Assembly (NCBI RefSeq): GCF_001665235.1
Contig: NZ_LZSC01000072.1
Span: forward strand, 1 to 56,791
Source: Mycobacterium sp. 1100029.7
GTDB lineage: Bacteria; Actinomycetota; Actinomycetes; Mycobacteriales; Mycobacteriaceae
Reading direction: 5' to 3'
Length of the DNA stretch: 56,791 bases
Within the stretch, counting starts at the first letter, position 1. Every line of letters begins with the position of its first letter. Shown piece after piece: positions 1 through 9,658 of this stretch. The notes beneath the pieces were generated by a model. The model worked only from the letters and a program-made list of their open reading frames with translations, did no database searches and was not told the DNA's origin. The position numbers and the translations under genes were made by a program.

Positions 1-77
1 GCAAAGGCCGGCTCGTCGACTAGCAGCTGGCGGCCCATCCCCGGCCATTGCGAGCCGCGGCCGGAGTAGACGAAGAC
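1..77. repeat. 77-bp exact direct repeat, copy 1 (in ppsB, at window edge)
   Basis: Bases 1-77 are identical to 4566-4642; the first mismatch is at 78 (T against C). Both copies encode the same KS-AT linker/AT-start segment of ppsB and ppsA, and weaker similarity continues to about base 310. The sequence starts exactly where the repeat starts, as expected if an assembler stopped in a repeat. Confidence 0.9.
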
Positions 78-1754
78 TGTTCCCGGGCCGGTGGCAGCCT
101 CCCGGGGTCCGATCACGCCGGGAGCGTGCTGGCCCGCGGCCAGTGCTCGCAGCCCTGCCACGGCGCGGGCACGGTCACGGGCGACCACGGTGGCGACCTT
201 GGCTTGACGGGCCCGGTGATGGTTGAGCGTGTGCGCCACGTCGGGTAGCGGCACGCCCGCGCCGGCGCCGTCCATCCAGTCGGCCAGCCCCGCGGCCGTC
301 GCCGCCATCCGCTGTGTTGTCTTGCCCGACACCAGCAACGCGGACACCGCGGTGTCGGTGCTGGCCGCGGTCACCCGCGTGGGCGCCGGGCCTTCCTCGA
401 CGATCGCGTGGGCATTGGTGCCGCCCAGACCGAAGGAGGACACCGCGGCGCGGCGCGGCCCGGCGTCCGCGGGCCACGGGATGTTCTCGACCGGAACGAA
501 CAGCCGGGTCGGCGCGGCGTCGATGGCAGGATTCCACTGCGAGAAGTGCAGGTTCGGGGGAATCTGGCCGCGCTGCACTGCCAGCACCGCCTTGATGAAA
601 CCGGCCACCCCCGATGCCGCCTCGAGGTGGCCGATGTTGGTCTTGACGGCCCCCAGCGCGCACTTGCCGTCGCCGCGACCGTAGGTGGCGGCCAGCGCCT
701 CGAACTCGATGGGGTCGCCGAGAGCCGTTCCGGTGCCGTGACTTTCGACGTAGTGCACGCTCTCCGGTGCGACGTCGGCTGAGCGCAGCGCGTCGGCGAT
801 CACGTCGCACTGCGCGGCGGTGTTCGGTGCGGTGATGCCGTTGGAGCGCCCGTCCTGGTTGACCGCCGAACCGCGCACCACCGCCAGCACCTTGTCGCCG
901 TCGCGCACCGCGTCGGTCAACCGCTTGAGCACCACCACGCCGGCGCCCTCACCGCGCACAAATCCGTCGGCCGCGGCGTCGAAGGTGGCGCACCGGCCGT
1001 GCGGCGACAGCAGTCCCCAGGCGGAGATGGCGATTTGGGTTTCGGGGCGTAGCGTCACGCTCACCCCGCCGGCCAAGGCCAGATCGCTTTCCCGTGATCG
1101 CAGACTCTGGCAGGCCAGGTGGATCGCCGACAGCGACGACGAGCACGCGGTGTCGACGGCGACGGCCGGCCCACGCAACCCGAGCAGATACGAGATCCGG
1201 CCCGCGGTGATGCTGTGCGAGTTCCCGGTCCCGGTGTAAGCGTCGACGCTTTCCGGGCTGCTGGCCACCATGGACTGGTACTCGTTGAAGTAGGCACCCA
1301 TCATCACGCCGGTTCGGGTGCCGCCCAGCGAATCCGTGGGGATGCCGGCATGTTCGAGTGCCTCCCAGGCGACCTCGAGCAGCATCCGCTGCTGGGGGTC
1401 CATCGAGGCGGCCTCGCGCGGGGTGATCCCGAAGAACTCGGCGTCGAATCCCGCGATGTCGGGCACGAAGCCGCCCCACTTCGTGGTCATGTGCCCGGGC
1501 GTCAGGGGATCGGCGTCGTAGAAAGTCTCGGCGTCCCAGCGGTCCGGCGGGATGTCGGAAATGGCGTTGCGGCCCTGCACCATCAGTTCCCAGAAAGTCT
1601 CCGGGTCGGTCACATTGCCGGGAAAGCGGCATCCCATCCCGACCACCGCGATCGGTTCGGCCATGGCGGTGCGCGCGGCGCGGGCGAATTCTTCGGACAG
1701 GGCCGTGCGTTGGTGCGCCGTCATATCCAGGATGCGGCTGAACACACTGCGCAT
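1..1754 (-). CDS. ppsB: Type I polyketide synthase PpsB, N-terminal part (runs off left edge)
   Basis: The gene begins at 1754 and reads left off the window; 584 residues are visible. The opening segment is a short docking helix (about residues 1-30), followed by a ketosynthase domain starting at AEPIAVVGMGCRFPG, with the catalytic Cys in DTACSSS near residue 204 and the later HGTGT and KTNIGH histidine motifs. The end holds the KS-AT linker and the start of the acyltransferase (VYSGRGSQWPGMG). The start ATG shares one base with the ppsA stop (TAATG), so the two are translationally coupled. The family extends the phthiocerol chain by one malonyl-type unit. The call rests on close resemblance to M. 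tuberculosis PpsB and on the order tesA-fadD26-ppsA-ppsB. The C-terminal AT, KR and ACP domains are not in the window. Confidence 0.93.
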   Translation of the reverse strand, partial: MRSVFSRILDMTAHQRTALSEEFARAARTAMAEPIAVVGMGCRFPGNVTDPETFWELMVQGRNAISDIPPDRWDAETFYDADPLTPGHMTTKWGGFVPDIAGFDAEFFGITPREAASMDPQQRMLLEVAWEALEHAGIPTDSLGGTRTGVMMGAYFNEYQSMVASSPESVDAYTGTGNSHSITAGRISYLLGLRGPAVAVDTACSSSLSAIHLACQSLRSRESDLALAGGVSVTLRPETQIAISAWGLLSPHGRCATFDAAADGFVRGEGAGVVVLKRLTDAVRDGDKVLAVVRGSAVNQDGRSNGITAPNTAAQCDVIADALRSADVAPESVHYVESHGTGTALGDPIEFEALAATYGRGDGKCALGAVKTNIGHLEAASGVAGFIKAVLAVQRGQIPPNLHFSQWNPAIDAAPTRLFVPVENIPWPADAGPRRAAVSSFGLGGTNAHAIVEEGPAPTRVTAASTDTAVSALLVSGKTTQRMAATAAGLADWMDGAGAGVPLPDVAHTLNHHRARQAKVATVVARDRARAVAGLRALAAGQHAPGVIGPREAATGPGTVFVYSGRGSQWPGMGRQLLVDEPAF

Positions 1755-4700
1755 TACGCGGACTCCTCGGCGGCGACCGGGGCCGACTCGATGCGGTCGA
1801 ACAAACTGTCCAGAGTGCTTCCTGCCGAAGCGGACAGCGCCGCGATCTCATCACTTCCTGAGTCCGACTGGGGCGTAACCACTTTGGCAAGGTGATCTGC
1901 CAGGGCTGCGACGGTGGGATGGTTGAACAGCATGGTGGCCGACAGCTCGACGCCGGCCAGGATCTCGGCTTCACGCCGGATCGCCATGGCCATCAGGGAA
2001 TTCAGTCCCAGTTCGGCCAGCGGCCGGTCGGCTTCCAGCTCCGACTCGGGTATCCGCAGTTCGCGGGCGACGATGTCGCGCAGACCGGTTTGCAGTTGGG
2101 CGCGGATCTGCGCTTGGGACAGGGTCGACCAGTCGCGCGCCGGAACCACCGATGCGGCCGGCGCGTCCTCGAGCAGGTCATCGACGATGCGCAGCGACCC
2201 ACGGGTCCGATAGGCGTCCGCGAGTAACGGCCAATCCGCGTCGACGACAACGGAATGTACGCCGGCGGCTGCACTCATCACTATCGGTAGCGCCGTGATG
2301 GCGACGTCGTCCTGCATGGGAAGCAGGCCGGTGCCGACACTGACCTGGGTGCCGTTGTCTTCGGTGTCGGCCAGCGATTTCCACAGGCCCCAGTTGACGG
2401 TGGTGGCCGCCAATCCCAGTACGCGGCGTGCGTAGGCCAGCGCGTCGAGGAAGCCGCTGGTGGCGGTGTAGTGGGCCAGCCAGCGCGAACCGGTCAGGCC
2501 CGAGATCGAGGAGAACAGCACGAAGTGGCGTACCGGTGTCGTCAGCGACAGCCGGTGCAGCACCGTGGCGGCGTCCAGCTTGGGAGCGAACATGGCCGTG
2601 ACGTCGTCGTCGGTCATCTCCGACAGCAGCACCGGGCCGCCCGCGAAGGCGGCCAGATAGATGCCTTCCAAGGGCGGCAGGTCGGCGCCGAACCTGTCGA
2701 ACAGGGTCCTCATCGCGGTCTCGTCGGTGGCATCCGCTGCGACGGTCACCAGGTTGGCGCCTTGCGCGGCAAGGCTTTCGGCCAGTTCCTGCAGCCGATG
2801 GCCGGGGTTGCGGGACACCGCGACGATGGTCTTGGCGCCCATCTGCGCCAGCTGACGGATCAGGTGCGGCCCGATGTTTCCGGTTGCACCAACGACAAGC
2901 TGGCAGGTGTCGGCGTCCAGCGTGACCGGAGCCTGCGCGGGTGCCGCGCGCCGTTGCAAGCGGGCTACGTGACGCACCCCCCGCCGATAGACGACCTGAT
3001 CGTCATCGTCGCCACCGACGACCTCGGCGCGAACTTGGGGCGCGGCCAGTTCGGCAGGCACCGAGCCGTCGAGATCGACGATGCCGCCCCAGATTTCGGG
3101 GTGCTCGAGCGCGATGGTGCGTCCCAGGCCCCACAGCGCGCCGTGGGCCGGATTGGCGTGATCGCCCTCCGCGACGGGTTGCGCGTTGCGGGTGACGATG
3201 AACAATCTGGCCGACGAGGTGCCGGCAGTCATCGCGGCCACCAGGCGCCGCACCTGGTGGAACAGCCGGTATGCCAGCGCCGCGTCGACCGAGGTGCCCG
3301 CGGGCGGCGCGAAGACCACGTGGTCGGCGTCGCGCAGCGCCGCGCCCAATGCGGCCTCGTCGTCGAGCGTCGCGGACGCCGCGATGTCGACGCGGGACTG
3401 CGGGCCCACGATCCGGGCGAGCTCGCCCCCCAGGTCGGCATCGGCGAACAGCAGCCACCGGGCACCGCCGGCGGGTGGGGCATCCGGTCTCGGGGGCGCC
3501 GGCGGCTTGGCCGGCCACCCGACCTGGTAGCACCATGGGTCGAGCGGACTCGCCGCCACGGCCACCGGTAAATCATTGTGTCGCAGAACTTTCGGTGTGG
3601 ATGTGGTGGCCGTCGTGGGCGTCAGCCAGTGCCGGGTGTGATGCCACGGCGTGGTGGGGATCTGCGGATGCGGTTCCGGCGGATGCGGAGTCTGCGGCGG
3701 GTGCGTGGTCCGCACCCGGTGGGAGTTGGTGCGGAACATGATGGTGTCGTCGCTGTCCCGCTGCAGGGTCCCGACGCAGGCGTACCTGCTGCCATGTTGG
3801 GCGTTGTGCAGGGTTTCCAGCACGGCCTGGGTGAGCAGGGGATGGGCGCTGACTTCGATGAAGGTGTGGTGGTCGGTCCCGGCTTTGGCGATGGCTTGTT
3901 GGAAGCGGACCGGGTTGCGCATGTTGCTGGCCCAGTGCTCGGCATCGAAAACCATTGTGGTGTCCAGGTTTTCGTAGGTGGTGGAAATGATCGGGATGGT
4001 GGGGGTGCGGGGGGCTAGGTCGGCGAGTTCGGCGCGCATGGCCGGTTGCAGGGCATCCATCGCCGGGTTGTGCGGCGCGACTTCGATATTGACGCGGGAC
4101 GCGAACCGGTTCTGAGCTTTCACCTTCTCGATCAGCACGTCGATCTGGTCGGTGGGCCCGGAGATCACGGTCTGGCGCGGGGAGTTGTAGATGCCGAGGG
4201 TGACCGCGGGGTGATCGGCGATCAGCGCCTCGGTCGCCGCGACGTCGAGTTCCAGCAGCGCCATGGTGCCCTGGCCGGACAGCGGGGCCATCAGCCGGGA
4301 GCGGGTTGCGGTGACCCGCAAACCCTCGGCGGGCGTGAGGGCGCCGGCGACGACGGCCGCGGCGACTTCGCCCATGGAGTGGCCGATCACCAGGTCCGGG
4401 GTGATGCCGTAGCCGCGCCACAGTTCGGTCAGCGCGAGCTGCATGCCGATCAGGCCGAGCTGAATCTGCTCGATGCCCTCCAGCGGCTTCCCGGTGGCGA
4501 TGATCTCGTGCAGCGAAAACCCGGCTTCAGCAACGAAAGTGGGCTCGAGTTCGGTCACCGCCGCGGCAAAGGCCGGCTCGTCGACTAGCAGCTGGCGGCC
4601 CATCCCCGGCCATTGCGAGCCGCGGCCGGAGTAGACGAAGACCGTTCCCGGGCCGCCGGCACTCTCCTGCGGGCCGACCACGCCGGGTGCGTGCTGGCCC

Positions 4701-6538
4701 GCGGCCAGTGCCCGCAGGCCCGCCACGGCGCGGGCACGGTCACGGGCGACCACGGTGCCGAATTTGGCCTGCCGCGCGCGGTGATGGTTGAGCGTGTGCG
4801 CTACCTCGGGCAACGTCACCCGCGACCCGGCGCCGTCCATCCAGTCGGCCAGCCCCGCGGCCGTCGCCGCCACCCGCTGCGCCGTCTTACCGGACACCAC
4901 GAGCGTCGACACACCGGGACGGGGAACCGGCCGGCGCCGCAGCGTGAGTTCCTGGCCCTGCTCGATCACCACGTGCGCGTTGGTGCCGCCGAATCCGAAC
5001 GACGACACACCGGCGCGGCGCGGACGCCCGGTCTGCGGCCAGGCAGTCCGCGTATCGACAACTTTCATCCGAAGGTTGCTGAACGGGATATGCGGGTTCG
5101 GACTTTCGAAGCGTTGATTGGGCGGAATCTCGCCACGCTCGACGGCCATCACCGCTTTGATGAATCCAGCGATGCCGGCCGCTGCCTCGGTGTGGCCCAG
5201 ATTCGTCTTCAGCGCACCGATCAGCAGCGGGGACTCCTCGGGACGGCCACGACCCAGCACCGTGCCCAGCGCGCGCGCTTCGATTGGATCACCCAATAAT
5301 GTTCCGGTGCCGTGTGTTTCGACATAGTCGACCATGCCCGGCTGCATGCCCGCGTTGGTGTAGGCGGCACGCAGCACCGCCATCTGGGCGGCCGGGTTCG
5401 GCGCCATCAGACCGTTGGAGCGGCCGTCCTGGTTGACCGCCGAGCCGCAGATCACCGCCAGCACCCGGTCGCCGTCGCGTTGCGCGTCGGTCAGGCGCTT
5501 GAGCACCACCACGCCGGCACCCTCGCCGCGCACGAATCCGTCGGCGGCGGCGTCGAACGCGCGGCACCGGCCCGTCGGCGACAGCGCGCCGACCTGGTCG
5601 AAACCGCGGAACACCGCCGGGGAGAACACCAGGTTCACGCCGGCGGCGATGGCCAGGTGCGAATCCTGGGTGCGCAGGCTCTGGCATGCCAGATGGATGG
5701 CCACCAACGACGACGAGCAGGCGGTGTCCACCGCCACCGAGGGGCCGCGCAGGTCCAGGAAGTACGAGAGACGGTTGGCGATGATGCTCATCGCGCCGCC
5801 GGTGTTGTTCCAGCCGTCGACCTGGCACAAGTCGTTGGAGGCGATGACGCCGTATTCACTCAGGCACGCGCCGGCGAACACGCCGGTCTGCGAACGCCGC
5901 AGCGAGCTGGGCGGTATTCCGGCGTGCTCCAACGCTTCCCAGGCGACCTCCAGCAACAGCCGCTGCTGCGGGTCCATCTTGTCGGCTTCACTGGGCGAGA
6001 TCTCGAAGAATTCGGCATCGAAGGCGTCGATGTCGGGCAGGAACGAGCCCCACTTCGTCGTGCGGGCCAGTGTCGCGGCCACCGCCGGTGAGCCGTCGTC
6101 GAACGGCTGCCACCGCTGCGGCGGCACTTCTGCGATGGTGCAACCGCGGTCAACCAGCAACTGCCACAATGCGTCCGGACTGGTGATGCCGCCGGGAAAG
6201 CGGCAACCCATTCCGACCACGGCGATCGGCTCGTCGAGGGAGTTGCGTGTCGGGCGCTTGAGGCCGGCGTCGGACTCAGGGTCGGATTCCGGCGCGGTCA
6301 GATAGGCGGCCAGCGCGTTGATCGTCGGGTGTTCCCAGAATTCGATCGGGGACACCGGTTTTCCCAACAACTCCGACAGCTCGCCGGACAGCACGACCGA
6401 CTCGCGTGAACTCACCCCGAGGTCGGCCAGCGACAGATCGGGGTCTACCTCGTCCGGCGTGCAGCCGATGTTGGTCACCAGGTAGTCGACGAGCCAGTGG
6501 CGGAGGTCGGCCTCCCCATCGATGCTCGACGACGTCAT
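1754..6538 (-). CDS. ppsA: Type I polyketide synthase PpsA (ACP-KS-AT-KR-ACP)
   Basis: 1594 residues. Domains in order: an N-terminal acyl carrier protein (Ser in DLGVSS, residue 44), ketosynthase (Cys in DTACSSS near 274, HGTGT, KTNLGH), acyltransferase (GHSMGE near 719), ketoreductase (Rossmann motif VGATGNIG; Tyr in AHYTATS near 1355) and a C-terminal ACP (LGLNS near 1512). PpsA receives the fatty acid activated by FadD26 on its first ACP and performs the first extension and reduction of the phthiocerol chain in PDIM synthesis. The start MTSSSIDG is chosen because its ATG overlaps the fadD26 stop (ATGA, 6535-6538); the reading frame continues upstream only as nonsense inside fadD26. I remember annotated M. 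tuberculosis PpsA as longer (about 1,876 residues), which I cannot explain without alignment. Confidence 0.95.
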   Translation of the reverse strand: MTSSSIDGEADLRHWLVDYLVTNIGCTPDEVDPDLSLADLGVSSRESVVLSGELSELLGKPVSPIEFWEHPTINALAAYLTAPESDPESDAGLKRPTRNSLDEPIAVVGMGCRFPGGITSPDALWQLLVDRGCTIAEVPPQRWQPFDDGSPAVAATLARTTKWGSFLPDIDAFDAEFFEISPSEADKMDPQQRLLLEVAWEALEHAGIPPSSLRRSQTGVFAGACLSEYGVIASNDLCQVDGWNNTGGAMSIIANRLSYFLDLRGPSVAVDTACSSSLVAIHLACQSLRTQDSHLAIAAGVNLVFSPAVFRGFDQVGALSPTGRCRAFDAAADGFVRGEGAGVVVLKRLTDAQRDGDRVLAVICGSAVNQDGRSNGLMAPNPAAQMAVLRAAYTNAGMQPGMVDYVETHGTGTLLGDPIEARALGTVLGRGRPEESPLLIGALKTNLGHTEAAAGIAGFIKAVMAVERGEIPPNQRFESPNPHIPFSNLRMKVVDTRTAWPQTGRPRRAGVSSFGFGGTNAHVVIEQGQELTLRRRPVPRPGVSTLVVSGKTAQRVAATAAGLADWMDGAGSRVTLPEVAHTLNHHRARQAKFGTVVARDRARAVAGLRALAAGQHAPGVVGPQESAGGPGTVFVYSGRGSQWPGMGRQLLVDEPAFAAAVTELEPTFVAEAGFSLHEIIATGKPLEGIEQIQLGLIGMQLALTELWRGYGITPDLVIGHSMGEVAAAVVAGALTPAEGLRVTATRSRLMAPLSGQGTMALLELDVAATEALIADHPAVTLGIYNSPRQTVISGPTDQIDVLIEKVKAQNRFASRVNIEVAPHNPAMDALQPAMRAELADLAPRTPTIPIISTTYENLDTTMVFDAEHWASNMRNPVRFQQAIAKAGTDHHTFIEVSAHPLLTQAVLETLHNAQHGSRYACVGTLQRDSDDTIMFRTNSHRVRTTHPPQTPHPPEPHPQIPTTPWHHTRHWLTPTTATTSTPKVLRHNDLPVAVAASPLDPWCYQVGWPAKPPAPPRPDAPPAGGARWLLFADADLGGELARIVGPQSRVDIAASATLDDEAALGAALRDADHVVFAPPAGTSVDAALAYRLFHQVRRLVAAMTAGTSSARLFIVTRNAQPVAEGDHANPAHGALWGLGRTIALEHPEIWGGIVDLDGSVPAELAAPQVRAEVVGGDDDDQVVYRRGVRHVARLQRRAAPAQAPVTLDADTCQLVVGATGNIGPHLIRQLAQMGAKTIVAVSRNPGHRLQELAESLAAQGANLVTVAADATDETAMRTLFDRFGADLPPLEGIYLAAFAGGPVLLSEMTDDDVTAMFAPKLDAATVLHRLSLTTPVRHFVLFSSISGLTGSRWLAHYTATSGFLDALAYARRVLGLAATTVNWGLWKSLADTEDNGTQVSVGTGLLPMQDDVAITALPIVMSAAAGVHSVVVDADWPLLADAYRTRGSLRIVDDLLEDAPAASVVPARDWSTLSQAQIRAQLQTGLRDIVARELRIPESELEADRPLAELGLNSLMAMAIRREAEILAGVELSATMLFNHPTVAALADHLAKVVTPQSDSGSDEIAALSASAGSTLDSLFDRIESAPVAAEESA
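4566..4642. repeat. 77-bp exact direct repeat, copy 2 (in ppsA)
   Basis: This is the internal copy of the 77-bp segment at the left window edge, offset by 4565 bases. It lies in the linker between the ketosynthase and acyltransferase of ppsA. Identity at DNA level, including silent positions, suggests recent gene conversion between neighbouring PKS modules. Confidence 0.9.
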
Positions 6539-8280
6539 ACCGTCACATCCAGCCGTTTGAATCCGTCGGTTTGATAGCGCTCCACACAGGCCGAACGCCG
6601 GACCTTGCCGCTGGTCGTGATCGGTATCGAACCGGGGGACACCAACACCAGGTCGGCGACCCGCAGGCTGTGCGACCGCGAAATCGCCGAGGTGACTTTG
6701 CGTTTCACCGAACGCAGCCGCTCCTCGGCGGACGCCGCCTGGCCTTTGAGCTCGATGATGGCGACCAGCTGCTCGGTGATGTCGTCGGGCACCGAGATCG
6801 CCGCGACGCGGCCACCGGTGATCTCGGTGATCGTGGCCTCGATGTCGTCGGGGTAGTGGTTGCGTCCGTCGACGATGAGCAGGTCCTTGATGCGGCCCAT
6901 GATGAACAATTCGCCGTCCGAGATGACGCCCAAATCGCCGGTGCGCAGCCACGGTCCCTCGGTGGCATCGGGTGCGGGGTCGACCAGTTTGGCATTGAAC
7001 ACCCGCTCGGTCTGCTCGGCTTTGCGCCAATAGCCCAGCGTCACATGGTCGCCGCGCACCCAGATCTCGCCGACGGTGCCTTCAGAACTCTCGATCATGG
7101 TCTCGGGGTTGACGATTCGCACCAACGCGGGATCCGGCGCACCGTAGCCGATCAGTTCGGTCCCCAGCGTCCCGTCGGTTCCGCACGGTCTGGCCTGGCC
7201 GGCGGTCAGGTGTTCGTAATCGAACCGGACGGTCCGGGGCGCGGTGTCGGGTTCGGGGCTGGCCACATACAGCGTCGCTTCGGCCAGGCCGTAGGACGGG
7301 CGAATCGCCTTGGGGCTCAGGTTGTACGCGGCGAAGCGCTCGTTGAAACGCTTCACGGTCGCAACGTGGATCCGCTCGCTTCCGCTGACGATCCGCTGCA
7401 CCCGGCCCAGGTCGAGTCCGGCCATGTCGTCCTCGGAGGTGCGTCGCACCGCCAGTTCAAAGGCGAAGTTCGGCGCCGCGGAGAAGCACGGACCGCTGGT
7501 GGCCAGCAGGTTCATCCAGCGGGCCGGGCGGACCAGGAATGACATCGGGCTCATCAACACCGCGCTGCGCTCGGTGACCAGCGGGGCGCACAGTCCCAGG
7601 ATCAGGCCCATGTCGTGGTACAGCGGCAGCCATGACGTCAGGACCAGGTCGTCCGGCATTTGGGCGGGATTCCCGAAGAACGCGTACATGCTCTGCGTCA
7701 CGTTCGCGATCACGTTGGCGTGCGAGACGATCACCCCGGCAGGGGTGCGCGTCGACCCCGACGTGTACTGCAGGTATGCCGCACCGGAGGAGTGCTGGCG
7801 AGCCGGCGCAAGGTCGCGGGGGGAGTCCAGGTCCAGCAGGTCGACCTCGATGACGAACGGGGCGGGCTGCCCGTCGTATCCGGTCGCGTACTTCGTGACG
7901 TCGCCGACCACGGCCGAGGTCGTCAGAATGGCGACCGGGTTGGAGTCGCGCAATACCGAGGAGATCCGGTCGTCGTGGACGCCGTATTGCGGTGTCGAGA
8001 GTGGAACGGCGATGAAGCCGGCTTCCAGCGCGCCGAAGAACGCGACGATGTATTCCAGACCCTGCGGGGCCAGAATCGCCACCCGGTCACCGGGTGAACC
8101 ACAGAGCGCGAGCTCCTCGGCAACGATGCGGGCGCGCTGCAGCATCTGCGACCATGTCAGCGTCTCAGCAAACCCCGAAGGGTCGTCGTCGTAGTCGATG
8201 TAGGTGAACGCCGCCGCGGCCGGGTGTCGATCGGCCCGCCCCTGCAGCAAAGCAGGTATGGACGCATTGGGTACCGGCAT
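6535..8280 (-). CDS. fadD26: Long-chain fatty-acid AMP ligase FadD26
   Basis: 581 residues, a fatty acyl-AMP ligase (FAAL) that activates long-chain fatty acids as adenylates and hands them to the first ACP of PpsA. Visible are the nucleotide-binding loop YTSGSTRTPAG (near residues 168-178), the LPLYHDMG segment, the FAAL-type insertion region around SFLVRPARWMNLL, the SYGLAEATLY motif, GEIWVRG, TGDLG and the C-terminal lysine region TTSGKVRR. The start MPVPNASIP is preceded by a GGAAGG ribosome site 8-9 bases upstream; an upstream in-frame start (8325) lacks one. It is the first gene of the coupled fadD26-ppsA-ppsB chain, with a long leader (8281-8914) likely holding the PDIM promoter. Confidence 0.95.
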   Translation of the reverse strand: MPVPNASIPALLQGRADRHPAAAAFTYIDYDDDPSGFAETLTWSQMLQRARIVAEELALCGSPGDRVAILAPQGLEYIVAFFGALEAGFIAVPLSTPQYGVHDDRISSVLRDSNPVAILTTSAVVGDVTKYATGYDGQPAPFVIEVDLLDLDSPRDLAPARQHSSGAAYLQYTSGSTRTPAGVIVSHANVIANVTQSMYAFFGNPAQMPDDLVLTSWLPLYHDMGLILGLCAPLVTERSAVLMSPMSFLVRPARWMNLLATSGPCFSAAPNFAFELAVRRTSEDDMAGLDLGRVQRIVSGSERIHVATVKRFNERFAAYNLSPKAIRPSYGLAEATLYVASPEPDTAPRTVRFDYEHLTAGQARPCGTDGTLGTELIGYGAPDPALVRIVNPETMIESSEGTVGEIWVRGDHVTLGYWRKAEQTERVFNAKLVDPAPDATEGPWLRTGDLGVISDGELFIMGRIKDLLIVDGRNHYPDDIEATITEITGGRVAAISVPDDITEQLVAIIELKGQAASAEERLRSVKRKVTSAISRSHSLRVADLVLVSPGSIPITTSGKVRRSACVERYQTDGFKRLDVTV

Positions 8281-8914
8281 GTCGTTACCTTCCAGCTCGC
8301 TGTCGGCGGCACTAAGTGCACGCACCCTGTGTGTTGCCTATTAGCGGCTGGTGGCTCCCGGACGGAGCCCCCCTAGCACACAGCAGCTGCTGGCGGTAAA
8401 TCTTGGCGCGTCGAGACTGGATGGGCGGGGCCCCCGGTAAGCCTCCCCGACCTCGAGTCTCCTTAAGCAAGGTAAGCAATCTAACACGGGGAAGGGATCG
8501 GTTTTAAGAAATCCACAGAGTTCATGCACAGGGTGCGGCGTGGGTTGTTGACTATCCGCTCCGCTTTTGCGCAGACCAGCGTTCCTGCAGGTCATACGGG
8601 TGTGGTGAGAAAGTGATTCGTGTTGCTTTTGATGCCGCTGTGGTCAATGGGCGCTGTGGTGTGACTCCTGTGCCCGCGAACAAGTGCCGCACGCCCGCCG
8701 GTTCTGGGACCAGCGCACCGTTTTGCGCCGAGGTCTTCGCGCCGGTGCCGGCGAGCGCGAGAACCCCGTGAAGTGCCCGCGCCGATCGGGCGGTCACGCG
8801 GTCGCACCTACCGTCCGCCAAGACGGGCCCGGCGGGTGTGGACGGCGGGGGGGTCGGTCCGCGGCGGCGCATCGCCCCGGTGGCCGGTGCGGCTATCGGA
8901 CGCCGACCCGCTCG
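8281..8914. promoter_or_regulatory. Leader/intergenic region between tesA and fadD26
   Basis: 634 bases upstream of the PDIM biosynthetic genes. It contains an AT-rich patch at about 8460-8520, a 6-bp-arm hairpin GGCTCC-cggac-GGAGCC at 8353-8369 close to the fadD26 start, and a weak ORF (8552-8872, listed separately). The M. tuberculosis counterpart is where the PDIM operon promoter lies. I could not identify promoter boxes with confidence. Confidence 0.45.
8552..8872 (-). CDS. Hypothetical protein, positional counterpart of Rv2929
   Basis: 106 residues, rich in Ala, Arg, Pro and Thr, with no recognised domain. It lies on the fadD26 strand and starts 42 bases after the tesA stop. In M. tuberculosis an annotated hypothetical of about 103 residues (Rv2929) occupies the same place and strand. 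No good ribosome site is visible and the composition could equally be a chance frame in GC-rich DNA. It may be an untranslated leader rather than a gene. Confidence 0.3.
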   Translation of the reverse strand: MRRRGPTPPPSTPAGPVLADGRCDRVTARSARALHGVLALAGTGAKTSAQNGALVPEPAGVRHLFAGTGVTPQRPLTTAASKATRITFSPHPYDLQERWSAQKRSG

Positions 8915-9658
8915 CTAACGGCCGACGCAGCGATCGAGGAGTTTTTCCTCAACGTTTTTGACGAGCTCGGCCAAGTTGTTGTTGAGGTAGAAATGGTCTC
9001 CAGCAAACATCTGCAACGAGAAGTCATCGGTTGTTCGATCGACCCACGCCGACATGTTCTCCTCGGCCACGATGATGTCGTTGTCGGCGACGAACGCGTG
9101 GATCGGACACGACACCGTCACCTCGGGTGGGCGGGTGTAACCGGCAATGGCGCGCACGCTCTGCAGCGTCGGCAGAATGGTCGCAGCGAATTCGTCATTG
9201 GCCAGCATGTCCGGGTTGGTGTCGGTGACCTGCGCGACCACGTTCAAAATGTCCAGGTCCGAGCCCTGCAGCTCCTTGTAGCGGATGTGGCCGGGCGCCG
9301 CGCAGGCCGACACGAACAGCGCGGCGATCGGGTGTCCGGACGATTGGAAGCGCAGCGCCACTTCGAAGGCCAGCAATCCGCCCATGCTGTGCCCGAAGAA
9401 CGCCACCGGACGGTCGGTCGGTGCGGTCGGCGCCATCATCGTGAAGATTTCGTCGGCGAACTCGGGAATGCTCGGCAGCTGGGTGAGCCCGCGATCGCTG
9501 CGCCCCGGGTACTGGACGGCGACCCGCTGGATGTCCGCGGAGAACGTCTTGGCGAACGGCACATAGAAACTCGCGGAGCCGCCGGCGTGCGGGAAGATGT
9601 AAAGCGTTGCCGCGGCGGGCTTTGCGCCGCTGTCGCCGTGGTTTGCTGGCCCGATCAC
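8915..9658 (-). CDS. tesA: Type II thioesterase TesA
   Basis: 247 residues, an alpha/beta-hydrolase thioesterase. The oxyanion region IFPHAGGSASFY is near residues 21-32, the nucleophile Ser91 lies in GHSMGG, and the late GDHFYL motif (His) completes the triad. TesA works with the Pps synthases in PDIM and phenolic glycolipid formation, editing or releasing acyl chains. The GTG at 9658 is the most upstream plausible start; the ribosome site is weak. It lies upstream of fadD26 on the same strand and is divergent from sepIVA. M. tuberculosis TesA is slightly longer at the N-terminus. Confidence 0.9.
   Translation of the reverse strand: MIGPANHGDSGAKPAAATLYIFPHAGGSASFYVPFAKTFSADIQRVAVQYPGRSDRGLTQLPSIPEFADEIFTMMAPTAPTDRPVAFFGHSMGGLLAFEVALRFQSSGHPIAALFVSACAAPGHIRYKELQGSDLDILNVVAQVTDTNPDMLANDEFAATILPTLQSVRAIAGYTRPPEVTVSCPIHAFVADNDIIVAEENMSAWVDRTTDDFSLQMFAGDHFYLNNNLAELVKNVEEKLLDRCVGR

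Noticed and set aside
8353..8369. Hairpin before fadD26 as an intrinsic terminator
   Set aside because: The six-base stem is not followed by U residues in the direction of transcription, and it lies within the leader.
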